From SZAS-103 sp038226665 (lineage in GTDB: Bacteria; Pseudomonadota; Gammaproteobacteria; Xanthomonadales; Xanthomonadaceae): a DNA stretch of 64,000 nucleotides. The stretch spans positions 1-64,000 of the forward strand of contig JBBRQI010000010.1 of the NCBI GenBank assembly GCA_038226665.1, read 5' to 3'. The notes beneath the pieces were generated by a model, which had not been told where the DNA came from, did no database searches, and was given only the letters and a program-made list of their open reading frames with translations. Positions within the stretch are counted from its first letter, which is position 1. Each line of letters begins with the position of its first letter. Made by a program: the position numbers and the translations under genes. Shown here piece after piece: positions 17,345-27,010 of this stretch.

Positions 17345-20300
17345 ATGACCCCGCGCTTCGTCCACCTGCATGTCCACAGCGAGTTTTCGCTACGCGATTC
17401 GACTGCCCGCCTGCCGGAAAAACCCGAATACGGCGATCCGTCAAAAGCACCGCGCCCGAATCTGGTGAGTCGTGCGGTCGAACTCACGCAAGCTGCAATC
17501 GCGCTCACCGATCTCAACAATCTGTTCGGCCTGGTGAAGTTCTATCGCGCCGCCGAAAAATCCGGCATCAAGCCGATCGCCGGCGCCGATGTGTTGGTGA
17601 GCAACGAACAAGGAGTTGCGCGGGTCACCCTGCTCTGCCAGAACCGCAGTGGCTATCTCGGCTTGTCGCGACTGATTTCGCGCGCATACCTTGAAGGCCA
17701 TCATGGCGATCACGTCGCGGTGCGGTCCGAATGGCTGCATGCGGAATCGACTGGACTGATCGTGCTGGCGGGACGCGAGAGCCCAGTCGGCAAGCTCGCG
17801 GTCGAAGGCCATCTCGATGCGGCCGAACATGCGCTGTGGGAACTGCAGAAATCCTTCGGCGACCGCGTGTACCTCGAGCTCGTCCGCACCGGCCGCAAGC
17901 ACGAGGAAGACTTCAATACCGCAGCGATCGAACTCGCTGGCCGCTGCGGTCTTCCGCTGGTCGCGAGCAACGACGTGCGCTTCCTCGATCGCGACGATTT
18001 CGATGCGCACGAAGCGCGCGTGTGCATTGCCAGCGGCATGACGCTCAACGATCCGCGCCGTCCGCACGAGTACAGCGCCGAGCAATACCTGAAATCCGAA
18101 GACGAGATGGTCGCGCTGTTCGCCGACCTTCCCGAGGCGCTGGAGAACAGCGTCGAGCTCGCCAAGCGTTGCAACCTCGAGCTCGAATTCGGCAAGAACT
18201 ATTTGCCCGCGTTTCCGGTGCCGTTCGACCACACGCTGGATTCGTGGATGCGCAAGCAAAGCCACGATGGCCTTGCCGCGCGACTTGCAAAGCACGCTCC
18301 GGCCGAAGGATTCGATGTCGCGGCTTACTTGCAACGACTCGACACCGAACTCGGCGTCATCATCTCGATGGATTTCGCCGGCTACTTCCTGATTGTCGCC
18401 GACTTCATCAACTGGGCCAAACAGAACACCATACCGGTCGGGCCTGGCCGGGGTTCCGGCGCGGGTTCGCTGGTCGCGTATTCGCTAGGCATCACCGATC
18501 TCGATCCGATCCGTTACGACCTTCTGTTCGAACGCTTCCTCAATCCCGAACGCGTGTCGATGCCCGACTTCGACATCGATTTCTGCATGGTGCGCCGCGA
18601 CGAGGTGATCGATTATGTTGCGCAGAAATACGGCCGCGACCGCGTCAGCCAGATCATCACCTACGGCACGATGGCCGCGAAGGCCGCGGTGCGCGACACC
18701 GGCCGCGTACTCGGGCATCCGTACGGCTTCGTGGATTCGATCGCAAAACTCATTCCGAACACGCTCGGCATCAGCCTCGATGACGCGCTCGGCGAAAGCG
18801 ATGCAGCGAAGAAGGACAGCGGTCTCGCATCCGCCGAGTTGGTCGCGCGCTATCGCGCCGAGGACGAGGTGCGCGACCTGCTCGACCTCGCGCGCAAGCT
18901 CGAAGACCTCACCCGCAACGCCGGCAAGCACGCAGGCGGCGTGGTGATTGCACCGAGTCCGCTCACCGACTTCGCCGCGCTCTTCGCGGAACAAGGCAGC
19001 AAGGGCGCGGTGACACAGTTCGACAAGGACGACATCGAAGCGGTCGGACTCGTCAAGTTCGACTTCCTCGGCTTGCGCACGCTGACGATCATCGACTGGG
19101 CCGTGAAAGCCATCGACCGCGCTCGCGCGATTGCAGGCGAACAACCGCTCGACATCACCACGCTTCCGCTCGACGACAAGCCGACTTACGCGCTGCTATC
19201 GCGCGGCGAAACCATCGCGGTGTTCCAGTTCGAATCGCGCGGCATGACGGACTACATCCGCAAGCTTACGCCGGAGCGTTTCGACGATCTCGTCGCGATG
19301 GGCGCGCTGTATCGTCCCGGCCCGTTGAATTCGGGCATGGTCGATGAATTCATCAAGCGGCGGCACGGCGCTGATGTAAGTTATCCGCATGCGTTGATCG
19401 AACCGATCCTGGAGCCGACCTACGGCGTGATCGTGTACCAGGAACAGGTAATGCAGATCGCACAGGTGCTGGCTGGCTATTCGCTCGGCGGCGCCGACCT
19501 GCTGCGCCGCGCGATGGGCAAGAAAAAACCCGAGGAGATGGCGAAGGAGCGGGTGAAGTTCGAAGCCGGTGCCGCGACCAACGGCATCGCACCGCGCGTC
19601 GCGTCGTCGATCTTCGACCTGATGGAAAAATTCGCCGAGTACGGCTTCAACAAATCGCACTCGGCCGCGTACGCGATGATTTCGTACCAGACCGCATGGC
19701 TGAAAGCGCACTATCCTGCCGAATTCATGGCCGCAACCTTGTCGGCGGACATGGATAGCACGGAGCGCGTCGTCGTGTGCCTGCGCGATGCGCGCGCGAT
19801 GGGCCTGACCGTGTTGCCACCAGATGTGAACTCGTCGTGCCATCAGTTCATCGCATTGCCGGAAAAGCGCATGCGTTACGGACTCGGCGCGGTGAAAGGC
19901 GTCGGCGAAGGCGCGTGCGAGGCGATCGTGCGCGAACGCGAGCGCGGCGGCATCTACAGCGACCTGCTGGATTTCTGCGAACGCACGAGTTCGGCGCGAC
20001 TCAATCGGCGCACGCTGGAAGCACTGATCAATGCCGGCGCTCTCGATGCGTTGGGACGTAACCGCCCCTCGCTGCTGTTGCAATTGCCGGAAACGTTGAA
20101 GGCGACCGAGCAACTCGCGCGTGAACGCGAAGCCGGACAAGTCTCATTGTTCGGCGGAGGCAGCACGAATGCCGGACTCGGAACATCGCGGATCGCGCTA
20201 CCCGATGCCGACAACTGGTCGCTCGAACAACAACTTGCTGGCGAATACGCGACGCTAGGACATTACCTTTCGGGCCACCCGCTTGATCCGCATCGCGTCG

Positions 20301-20893
20301 AATTGAACGCATTGACCGGCTGCACGCTCGCAGATATGGATGCGTTGTGGCGCGAGCGACGTGATCGACGCGGCGAAGCGCAGGTTGTGCTCGCCGGAAT
20401 GGTCGGACTTGTGCGCCGCAAGGGCGACAGCCAGGCCTTCGTGCAATTCGAGGACGGTTATGGCCAGATCGAAGTCGGGTTCTTCCGCGAGAGCTTCGCC
20501 GAGTTCGCCGCAATGTTGACGCGCGGCCGCATCCTGCTGATCGATGGTGCCCTGCGCGAGGACGAATACAGCGGCGGCTTCAGCCTGCGCGCGAAGCAAT
20601 GCTGGGATTTCCAGCTACTGTGCGCGCAGCAGGCGCGGCGACTCTCCTTCGACGCTGACCTGCGCGAACACGGCTCGCTCGAAAAAATCGAACACGTCCT
20701 CGCGCAATTCCGGCCGGGTGGAACACCGCTGCGCCTGCACCTGCGCACTGATGCGGCACGCGGCACGCTCGATCTCAATGGAACGCAGGCGGTACGTGCT
20801 GATCCGCAATTGCTCGGGCGATTGCGCGCTTTGCCGGGAGTGAGTGATGTTGCGCTGCAGTTGCAGAAGCCTTGGTCGAGCGAGGCGCGCTGA
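17345..20893 (+). CDS. dnaE: DNA polymerase III alpha subunit
   Basis: DnaE is the replicative polymerase catalytic subunit. The 1182-residue product begins with the PHP domain (HLHVHSEFSLRDSTARL). The palm carries the catalytic MPDFDIDF with Asp408/Asp410, and GPGRGSGAGSLVAY lies ahead of it. A helix-hairpin-helix region (RYGLGAVKGVGEGA, about 845-860) and an OB-fold (about 1000-1080) follow. Length agrees with E. coli (1160). It begins 73 nt after rnhB. AccA, frequently next downstream, lies 4.1 kb further here, after three intervening genes. Confidence 0.97.
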   Translation: MTPRFVHLHVHSEFSLRDSTARLPEKPEYGDPSKAPRPNLVSRAVELTQAAIALTDLNNLFGLVKFYRAAEKSGIKPIAGADVLVSNEQGVARVTLLCQNRSGYLGLSRLISRAYLEGHHGDHVAVRSEWLHAESTGLIVLAGRESPVGKLAVEGHLDAAEHALWELQKSFGDRVYLELVRTGRKHEEDFNTAAIELAGRCGLPLVASNDVRFLDRDDFDAHEARVCIASGMTLNDPRRPHEYSAEQYLKSEDEMVALFADLPEALENSVELAKRCNLELEFGKNYLPAFPVPFDHTLDSWMRKQSHDGLAARLAKHAPAEGFDVAAYLQRLDTELGVIISMDFAGYFLIVADFINWAKQNTIPVGPGRGSGAGSLVAYSLGITDLDPIRYDLLFERFLNPERVSMPDFDIDFCMVRRDEVIDYVAQKYGRDRVSQIITYGTMAAKAAVRDTGRVLGHPYGFVDSIAKLIPNTLGISLDDALGESDAAKKDSGLASAELVARYRAEDEVRDLLDLARKLEDLTRNAGKHAGGVVIAPSPLTDFAALFAEQGSKGAVTQFDKDDIEAVGLVKFDFLGLRTLTIIDWAVKAIDRARAIAGEQPLDITTLPLDDKPTYALLSRGETIAVFQFESRGMTDYIRKLTPERFDDLVAMGALYRPGPLNSGMVDEFIKRRHGADVSYPHALIEPILEPTYGVIVYQEQVMQIAQVLAGYSLGGADLLRRAMGKKKPEEMAKERVKFEAGAATNGIAPRVASSIFDLMEKFAEYGFNKSHSAAYAMISYQTAWLKAHYPAEFMAATLSADMDSTERVVVCLRDARAMGLTVLPPDVNSSCHQFIALPEKRMRYGLGAVKGVGEGACEAIVRERERGGIYSDLLDFCERTSSARLNRRTLEALINAGALDALGRNRPSLLLQLPETLKATEQLAREREAGQVSLFGGGSTNAGLGTSRIALPDADNWSLEQQLAGEYATLGHYLSGHPLDPHRVELNALTGCTLADMDALWRERRDRRGEAQVVLAGMVGLVRRKGDSQAFVQFEDGYGQIEVGFFRESFAEFAAMLTRGRILLIDGALREDEYSGGFSLRAKQCWDFQLLCAQQARRLSFDADLREHGSLEKIEHVLAQFRPGGTPLRLHLRTDAARGTLDLNGTQAVRADPQLLGRLRALPGVSDVALQLQKPWSSEAR

Positions 20894-20988
20894 GATACGG
20901 AAACGCTGTACGTAATCAATCTATCGACGCTTGAAGCGGCAGCGCGAATACAATTCGCGGGTCGACCGACCGGTGCCGGAGAATCGCC

Positions 20989-22455
20989 TTGCTGATCCTG
21001 CCCCTGCACCGCAGCCTGAATCGGTCGAACTTTCCGTGGCTGACGTTGCTGCTGATCCTTGCGAACTATTTTGTCTATGCGGCGCTGCAATCGGGTGACT
21101 CACCGGTGTATCGCCACGCCGAGGAGTTCTACGATCAAGCTCGCCTCGATACGATCGAAGGTCCCGCCTATCTCGCGTGGATGCGGGAGCACGGCGGCGA
21201 TGCACGCAAGATCGAGCTAGCGCAGGAAGCGCCATCCGAGGCCAGGCTCGGCATGATCGAATCGGACGATGCGTTTCTCACCGCATTGCATGCAGACAAG
21301 ATCATCGCGCCGACTGATCCGGGCTACGTCGACTGGCACGCGAAGCGCGTGGAGTTTGACGGCATCCTCGAAAGCTCGTTCACGCGCAGCCACGCGTTGC
21401 GTTTCACGCGCTTCGAGCCAGCGCGCATGCTGTGGGAAATGTTCATGCACGGCGGCGCGGACCACATCGTCGGCAACATGATCTTCCTCGCGATCCTCGG
21501 CATGCTGGTCGAGGGCGCGCTCGGGCCATGGTGGTTTCTCGGCTTGTATTTCGCCGGCGGCATCGGCGCGGCGTTCACCACGCTTGCATTGCATTGGGGC
21601 CAGGAAGGCATCGCGCTCGGCGCATCCGGCGCGATTGCGGCATTGATGGGTGCGTATTGCGTGATCTGGGGCACGCGCAAGGTACGCGTGTTCTACTGGT
21701 TTTTCGTCGTGTTCGATTATGTGAAAGTGCCGGCGCTGATCTTGCTGCCATTCTGGTTCGGCTGGCTGGTGCTGTATCCGTGGCTGAGCGGCGATGCGCA
21801 CATCGATTTCAGTGCGCATGCAGGCGGCCTTGCCTGCGGTGCGGCGCTGGCGTTCGGGCTGCGTCGCATCGGCGGTGTGCGCGATACCTTCGTCGAGGAG
21901 GACGAGCGCGTCGAAGAACGCGCGCGCGATGTCGCCGCGTTCGATGAAGCGCAACAGCTGATCGGTCGGCTTGAAATTCCCAAGGCGCGCGCGTTGCTCG
22001 AACGACTCGACAACGCCGAACCGGGACAATTGCGCGTGTTGGTGGCCTTGTACCGTTGCGCGCGCTATCACGGCACGCCGGCCGAACTCGATGCCGCTGC
22101 CGCACGCGTGTTCGGCTTCGCGGCGATGGCGAATGCCGACACACGCGAGCTCAAGGCCGTGTACGACGATTATGTGAAGGCCTGCACCGGCGCACCGCGC
22201 CTTGCGGCCGACGTGCTGCTGCACTTGCTGCCAGCGTGGCAACAATTGGACGACGGCGACGCGACCGAGTCGTTGCTGCGCGATGTCGCCGGGCGCGAAC
22301 CGCAATGCGCCGGCCTGCCAGCGGCGTGGTTCGCGCTCGCGTTGCGCACGCCGGAAGGATCGTCGAAACGCCGTGCACGGCTGGAATACGTGTTGGAGCA
22401 ACATGCGCAAAGCGCCTTCGCACCGAAGGCGCAGTTCCTGTTGAGCCAAGCCTGA
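20989..22455 (+). CDS. rhomboid-family intramembrane serine protease with C-terminal helical-repeat domain
   Basis: Rhomboids cleave transmembrane substrates within the membrane. The 488-residue product has the catalytic Ser213 in LGASGAIAALMG and His277 in SAHAGGLACG, plus the HGGADHIVGNM loop ahead of TM2. A first membrane segment (about 15-33) is separated from the core by an unusually long, charged ~110-residue insert. After about residue 295 a soluble alpha-helical, TPR-like region runs to the end. The start is TTG 20989, which follows GGAGA by 6 nt; no better ATG exists upstream. Substrates cannot be inferred. It converges on the next, reverse-strand gene. Confidence 0.85.
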   Translation: MLILPLHRSLNRSNFPWLTLLLILANYFVYAALQSGDSPVYRHAEEFYDQARLDTIEGPAYLAWMREHGGDARKIELAQEAPSEARLGMIESDDAFLTALHADKIIAPTDPGYVDWHAKRVEFDGILESSFTRSHALRFTRFEPARMLWEMFMHGGADHIVGNMIFLAILGMLVEGALGPWWFLGLYFAGGIGAAFTTLALHWGQEGIALGASGAIAALMGAYCVIWGTRKVRVFYWFFVVFDYVKVPALILLPFWFGWLVLYPWLSGDAHIDFSAHAGGLACGAALAFGLRRIGGVRDTFVEEDERVEERARDVAAFDEAQQLIGRLEIPKARALLERLDNAEPGQLRVLVALYRCARYHGTPAELDAAAARVFGFAAMANADTRELKAVYDDYVKACTGAPRLAADVLLHLLPAWQQLDDGDATESLLRDVAGREPQCAGLPAAWFALALRTPEGSSKRRARLEYVLEQHAQSAFAPKAQFLLSQA

Positions 22456-22500
22456 TTGATACGCGCTTGATCGACGCAAGCCTGATTGACGCCAACCCGG

Positions 22501-23826
22501 TTACGTCTGCGCGCGTTCGGGCTTCTTGATGGCCGCCAGCATGCGTTCGATCAGCGCAATCTTCGCGTCCACCTCGGGCATCAGCGGGTCACTGGGCAGC
22601 GTCGTTTTCAGGTTCTTTAGAAGAACCAGCGCCTGTTCGTCCTGGCCCGTGTCTTCATGCATCAGCGTGGCGGCCAACAGTGTGCCCTGCGCGACGTACT
22701 GGCTCTTCGGGAAGCGCTCCTGGAAGCCGGAGAGCAGCAACAACGCCGCTTGCGGCTGAACCTTCTGCGCGACCTTGTGTGCGAGCTGCATGACGCGATC
22801 GGCAGTGCCGAGGCTGAAAGCCGGATCAAGCGTCTGGCATTCACGCAGCACGTCCAGGATGCTCCGGTCGTTGGCGACCTGCGCGCCCGTGGGCATGTCC
22901 TTGCCCTGATCGAGCAGGATGTTGAGGTAGTCACGACCGTGATCGAGCAGCTCCGCCTTGTTGTCGCCGAGGCGCAATAACTTGCGGAATTGCGCGTGCA
23001 CGGCTGGCGTGCCGCCGCGACGCAACTGCTTGCGCAAGAGTTCGGTCGCTTCATCGGTCTTGCCGTCGCTGACCAACGCTCCCGCTTCATCAAGCACGAC
23101 CTGGTCGGGATCGGCTTTCACCATTTGCCGTTCAAGGTGCGGTGCAGTCGGCACGAAACCGATTTCATCGTGGTACTGGTAGAGCAGATATCCCATCAGG
23201 TGGAACGTCATCACCAGCGCATAGTTGGAAATGATGCCGATCAACAGCACGGCCAAGAATGGCGGCACGATTTTCACCACGAACATCGACGCGTAAGCCT
23301 GGCTCAACGCGATCACCAGACACAATCCAACCACTGCGAGATAGGGCCAGCCGATGCGCGCGAAGATGGATATCCAGTTGCCCGGATTCAACGCGCTGGA
23401 GAGGCTTTCTTCCATCGCGAGCGTCATCGTTGCACCCGGCAGCGAAATGCCGATGAACAGCATCAGGATCAATCCCAGTACCGGGCCAAGCAACGCGATC
23501 CCGCACAAGGCGATGAAGAACAGGATCAGCATCAGCCAGATGTACTTGCGCCCCACGCTGCGATCGACCGACATGCCGACTTCCGGCGGTTGCAGGTAGC
23601 CATCGGCCGACGCGCGCAGGCACTCGAATGCGTACCGGTACATCGCCACGATCGCCAGAATCGCGAGAATCCATCCAACGAAAGGCAGGAAGACGAGCAG
23701 CCTGCCCAGCGCGAGCAATACGATGGTAGCCATTGCCCCACCGTGCGCCGGATACAGCATGACCTCGCGCAGGCGGTTCCAGAACGGGACGATGGCGGGA
23801 GGAGTTGCGGACGGCTGTGCAGACAT
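22501..23826 (-). CDS. unknown integral membrane protein with cytosolic TPR-like tail
   Basis: The 441-residue product has about six hydrophobic segments between residues 28 and 220, for example VLLALGRLLVFLPFVGWIL. A polar helical C-terminal half (about 235-441) with repeat-like stretches such as KTDEATELLRKQL and DEQALVLLKNLKTTL resembles TPRs. The fold looks like a DUF4013-type membrane domain, but I cannot name a function. ATG 23826 is preceded by AGGAAC on the coding strand; the longer open frame upstream is a shadow of the neighbouring gene. It is 53 nt downstream of another unknown reverse gene and may be co-transcribed with it. Confidence 0.75.
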   Translation of the reverse strand: MSAQPSATPPAIVPFWNRLREVMLYPAHGGAMATIVLLALGRLLVFLPFVGWILAILAIVAMYRYAFECLRASADGYLQPPEVGMSVDRSVGRKYIWLMLILFFIALCGIALLGPVLGLILMLFIGISLPGATMTLAMEESLSSALNPGNWISIFARIGWPYLAVVGLCLVIALSQAYASMFVVKIVPPFLAVLLIGIISNYALVMTFHLMGYLLYQYHDEIGFVPTAPHLERQMVKADPDQVVLDEAGALVSDGKTDEATELLRKQLRRGGTPAVHAQFRKLLRLGDNKAELLDHGRDYLNILLDQGKDMPTGAQVANDRSILDVLRECQTLDPAFSLGTADRVMQLAHKVAQKVQPQAALLLLSGFQERFPKSQYVAQGTLLAATLMHEDTGQDEQALVLLKNLKTTLPSDPLMPEVDAKIALIERMLAAIKKPERAQT

Positions 23827-23879
23827 GAAGAACGTTCCTGTGCGTTGCGACGATGGCTTTTCGACAAGGGGGAAGCTGG

Positions 23880-24815
23880 CTATTCGGCGTTGACTGCAGC
23901 CACCGGCAGCAACCACTCCAGCCGATTGGTGCGCCATGCCGACCACGGCTGGCCCTTTGCATCGATCTCGAACACTTGCCAAGCGGCTCCTGCTCGCGGC
24001 AGGAAATCCAGTGGAGATTCGCCGGCATCGAAGCGCGATAGCCACGCCGCGATGTCGTGGCCTGGTTCGACGTGCACGGCCACATGCCGGGTGACGCGCG
24101 TCCACGGATCGCGCACCAGTGGAAAGAACAACGTGGTTCCTTCGCGCAGGGTGCAGGTAAATACTTGCGGCGTGCCATCGAGGCTGCGATGGACCTGCGT
24201 CGGATGGAAATGATCGGGATCGTCGAGTGGCTGGCGCTCGGCATGCAGGTAAAAGCGCTCGTTGAGCGGGCTCACGCATTGCAGCGACCATTGCACGACG
24301 ACCTCATCGCGGGTGCGGCGGATCAACTCCTTCGGCACCAACCGGCCATCCGGAAAACGCACGACATCGTGTGCGGGACCATCGTCGACATCAACGGGCA
24401 GTGACGGCCAGCGCGGCGCGTCCTGACCGGACAATCGATACGCGGTCGGCCAGCGACCAAAGGAAATGTAGTGCGTGCGCCCATCGGCCTCGCTCTCCAG
24501 CCGATGCCACTGCGCGCCGTCGAGAGAAATCGTGTCGGCATCGAAGATTTCTGCGTCGGGCACCACGCGATGGCGGCCACGCGCGTTCTCGATCAACTCG
24601 TAAGCCGGATGCCTGCGCTGCGTCGGCGGTGCCCACGGCATCGGCGGCAGACCGAGACGGATGCGCTTGAACAATGCGGAGCTGTCGATGTCCGCCTGCG
24701 ACGGATAACTCGGCGGCGCGCCGGCCGGCTTGGCATCGTTGACGGTTTTCACCCACGTCACCGTCTGCATGATCGTGGTCTTGTCGTGCGGACTCAGCGG
24801 CGGCATTTTCAGCAT
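23880..24815 (-). CDS. hypothetical soluble protein
   Basis: The 311-residue product is rich in Trp, Pro and charged residues, with no signal peptide or membrane segment and no motif I recognise. Conspicuous segments are TTIMQTVTWVKTVND near the N-terminus, the GRWPTAYRLSG region and PLVRDPWTRVTRHVAVHVEPG near the end. The start is taken as ATG 24815 (MLKMPPLSPHDK); MPPL at 24806 is equally possible and the ribosome site is weak. The frame extends further upstream but runs over the accA promoter region with shadow-like composition. It diverges from accA and precedes the membrane protein gene on the same strand. Confidence 0.65.
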   Translation of the reverse strand: MLKMPPLSPHDKTTIMQTVTWVKTVNDAKPAGAPPSYPSQADIDSSALFKRIRLGLPPMPWAPPTQRRHPAYELIENARGRHRVVPDAEIFDADTISLDGAQWHRLESEADGRTHYISFGRWPTAYRLSGQDAPRWPSLPVDVDDGPAHDVVRFPDGRLVPKELIRRTRDEVVVQWSLQCVSPLNERFYLHAERQPLDDPDHFHPTQVHRSLDGTPQVFTCTLREGTTLFFPLVRDPWTRVTRHVAVHVEPGHDIAAWLSRFDAGESPLDFLPRAGAAWQVFEIDAKGQPWSAWRTNRLEWLLPVAAVNAE

Positions 24816-24994
24816 GGCGCGATCCCGGTCGAAGCGTGGCGATGAATAGCCGTGACGGCTGCGGCAAGCATAGTGGAAAAGATGGCGATCAATAGCGTAC
24901 AAAACCGTGCACCCGTCCGCCGCGACTCGCTCCGGCGGCGCGCCCGGGCTATCCTTTACGTCTCGCGCCGTTATTGGCGCCCGCTGCCAATCGC

Positions 24995-25957
24995 ATGAAT
25001 CCCAATTTCCTCGATTTCGAACAACCCATCGCCGAACTGGAAGCCAAGATCCAGGAGCTGCGCCATGCCAGCCATGCGCCGGGAGTGAACATCGACGAGG
25101 AAGTCCATGGCCTGCAGGAAAAGCTGCGCGCGCGCACCGGCGAGATCTTCCGCAACCTGACGTCATGGCAGGTGTCGCAGCTCGCGCGGCATCCGGCGCG
25201 TCCGTACACGCTCGACTACCTGCGATTGATCTGCGACGAGTTCCATGAACTGGCCGGCGACCGCGCCTTCGCCGACGACGCCGCGATCGTAGGCGGCCTC
25301 GCGCGCATCGACGGTCGCAGCGTGATGGTCATCGGCCACCAGAAAGGCCGCGACACCAAGACAAAAATCCGCCGCAACTTCGGCATGCCGCGTCCCGAGG
25401 GTTATCGCAAGGCGTTGCGGCTGATGAAAATGGCCGAGCGCTTCGACATGCCGCTGCTGACCTTCATCGACACGCCCGGCGCATATCCCGGCGTCGGCGC
25501 GGAAGAGCGCGGGCAATCCGAAGCCATCGCGCGCAACCTGATCGAAATGGCCGAGTTGCGTGTGCCGATCATCTGCACGATCACCGGCGAAGGCGGATCC
25601 GGCGGTGCGCTCGCGATCGGCGTCGGCGACCGCACGCTGATGCTCGAGTACGCGACGTATTCGGTGATCACGCCCGAAGGCTGCGCGTCGATCCTGTGGA
25701 AGTCGCCGGAGAAAGCACGCGATGCGGCCGAGGCGATGGGCATCACCGCACCACGCCTGCTCGAACTCGGCCTGATCGACAAGATCATCAAGGAACCGCT
25801 GGGCGGCGCGCACCGCGACCCGCAGGCGATGGCGGAACGCTTGAAGGGCGTGCTGATGCGCGAACTCGACAAACTCGAAGCGATCGATCGCGATGTGTTG
25901 CTGGAGCAACGCTACAAGCGGCTGCGCAGTTATGGCGCTTACGAAGCAGCGACCTGA
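24995..25957 (+). CDS. accA: acetyl-CoA carboxylase carboxyltransferase subunit alpha
   Basis: AccA with AccD transfers CO2 from carboxybiotin to acetyl-CoA, giving malonyl-CoA for fatty acid synthesis. The 320-residue product has the normal length, an N-terminal helical hairpin (MNPNFLDFEQPIAELEAKI), KGRDTKTKIRRNFGMP, the crotonase-type core TPGAYPGVGAEERGQ, and the oxyanion region GEGGSGGALAIGVGD. ATG 24995 is the family start; the seven codons of open frame upstream begin with TTG. It reads alone here, not behind dnaE. Confidence 0.97.
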   Translation: MNPNFLDFEQPIAELEAKIQELRHASHAPGVNIDEEVHGLQEKLRARTGEIFRNLTSWQVSQLARHPARPYTLDYLRLICDEFHELAGDRAFADDAAIVGGLARIDGRSVMVIGHQKGRDTKTKIRRNFGMPRPEGYRKALRLMKMAERFDMPLLTFIDTPGAYPGVGAEERGQSEAIARNLIEMAELRVPIICTITGEGGSGGALAIGVGDRTLMLEYATYSVITPEGCASILWKSPEKARDAAEAMGITAPRLLELGLIDKIIKEPLGGAHRDPQAMAERLKGVLMRELDKLEAIDRDVLLEQRYKRLRSYGAYEAAT

Positions 25958-26103
25958 ATTGGATCGTGCGCCAACCCTGAAAGTCGCTGACGTCCGTAGT
26001 CGGGCAACTCCGGACATGGCACTGCTCAATAAAGCCGCCGAAAGCTGCCTTTCGCATCTCCATTTTGACACCGAATAGACCCTTCCAATAGAGCCTTGGC
26101 ATA

Positions 26104-26119
26104 TGTACGCAAACGTACA
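26104..26119. promoter_or_regulatory. perfect 16-bp palindrome upstream of the Crp/Fnr regulator
   Basis: TGTACG-CAAA-CGTACA is a perfect 6-4-6 inverted repeat, 68 nt before the GTG start. It is the size of a dimeric HTH operator and could be an autoregulatory site of the downstream Crp/Fnr protein. It differs from the E. coli CRP and FNR consensus sites. Confidence 0.5.
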
Positions 26120-26187
26120 GTGATCCGCGCGTTTCGCATGTAGCCTCTTCGATCTTTGCGGATTTTCTCCGCTTACGAGGGGCTTTC

Positions 26188-26988
26188 GTGTTCACGGACG
26201 GGCGAAAATGCAACCATCTTCTGGACGCGCTGCCATTGCTTGAGCGCGAGCGTCTCGCCAGCTGTCTGGAGCGCGTCGAGTTGCCGCTCGGTGCAGTGGT
26301 TCACGAATCTGGCGTCACCCAGACGCATGCGTATTTTCCCATCGATGCGATCGTTTCACTCATATACGTGCTCAATGACGGCTCCTCAGCCGAAGTGGCG
26401 ATCGTCGGGCACGACGGCATGATCGGAATGCCGATCCTCATGGGCGGCGGCATCTCGCCGCATCGTGCGATCGTGCAGGCTGCCGGCTCGGTGCTGCGCA
26501 TGCAAGCTCAGCATTTACGCAACGAGTGCGAGCGGGTCGGGGCGCTGCAGCAGCTGCTGATGCACTACAACCAGGCACTCATGATCCAGATTGGGCAAAC
26601 AGCGGTGTGCAATCGTCATCACACGGTGGACCAGCAGTTGTGCCGCTGGCTGCTGATGAGCATCGATCGGCTACCGAACAACGATCTGACCATGACCCAG
26701 GAGCTGATCGCCAACATGCTTGGCGTTCGACGCGAGGGGGTCACGGAAGCAGCCGGAAAGCTGCAGCGTGTCAACGCCATCAGTTACCAGCGCGGACGCA
26801 TCACCGTGGTGGATCGTTTCAAACTGCAAACCCGATGCTGCGAATGCTACGACGTGGTCCAGAAGGAATACACGCGTCTGTTGCCGTGGAACACGACGGC
26901 GACCATCGATCAACGCGCGTCTGCGTCCATTGGCGAGCGTCTCGACAATGACCGACACCGCCTGCAACCCCTCCCGTTGCAAGGTTAA
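26188..26988 (+). CDS. Crp/Fnr-family transcriptional regulator
   Basis: The 266-residue product has an N-terminal cyclic-nucleotide-binding-type beta roll (about 10-120, with YFPIDAIVSLIYVL and EVAIVGHDGMIG), a dimerisation helix near 125-150, and a C-terminal winged HTH (recognition region TQELIANMLGVRREGVTEAA, about 170-190). It lacks the FNR N-terminal cysteine cluster, so an iron-sulfur oxygen sensor is unlikely; the effector is unknown. The start is GTG 26188 behind GAGGGGC. A perfect palindrome upstream suggests autoregulation. A shorter homologue follows 22 nt downstream on the same strand. Confidence 0.85.
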   Translation: MFTDGRKCNHLLDALPLLERERLASCLERVELPLGAVVHESGVTQTHAYFPIDAIVSLIYVLNDGSSAEVAIVGHDGMIGMPILMGGGISPHRAIVQAAGSVLRMQAQHLRNECERVGALQQLLMHYNQALMIQIGQTAVCNRHHTVDQQLCRWLLMSIDRLPNNDLTMTQELIANMLGVRREGVTEAAGKLQRVNAISYQRGRITVVDRFKLQTRCCECYDVVQKEYTRLLPWNTTATIDQRASASIGERLDNDRHRLQPLPLQG

Positions 26989-27010
26989 CGTCCGCCACTT
27001 CACGTGACCC

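Noticed and set aside
20931..20954. TTGAAG...TACAAT as a promoter for the rhomboid gene
   Set aside because: The spacer is only 12 nt, too short for a sigma-70 promoter.
22445..22492. Repeated CAAGCCTGATTGA between the rhomboid and the reverse membrane-protein gene
   Set aside because: Two copies of a short sequence at the end of a gene; too short and local to call a repeat element.
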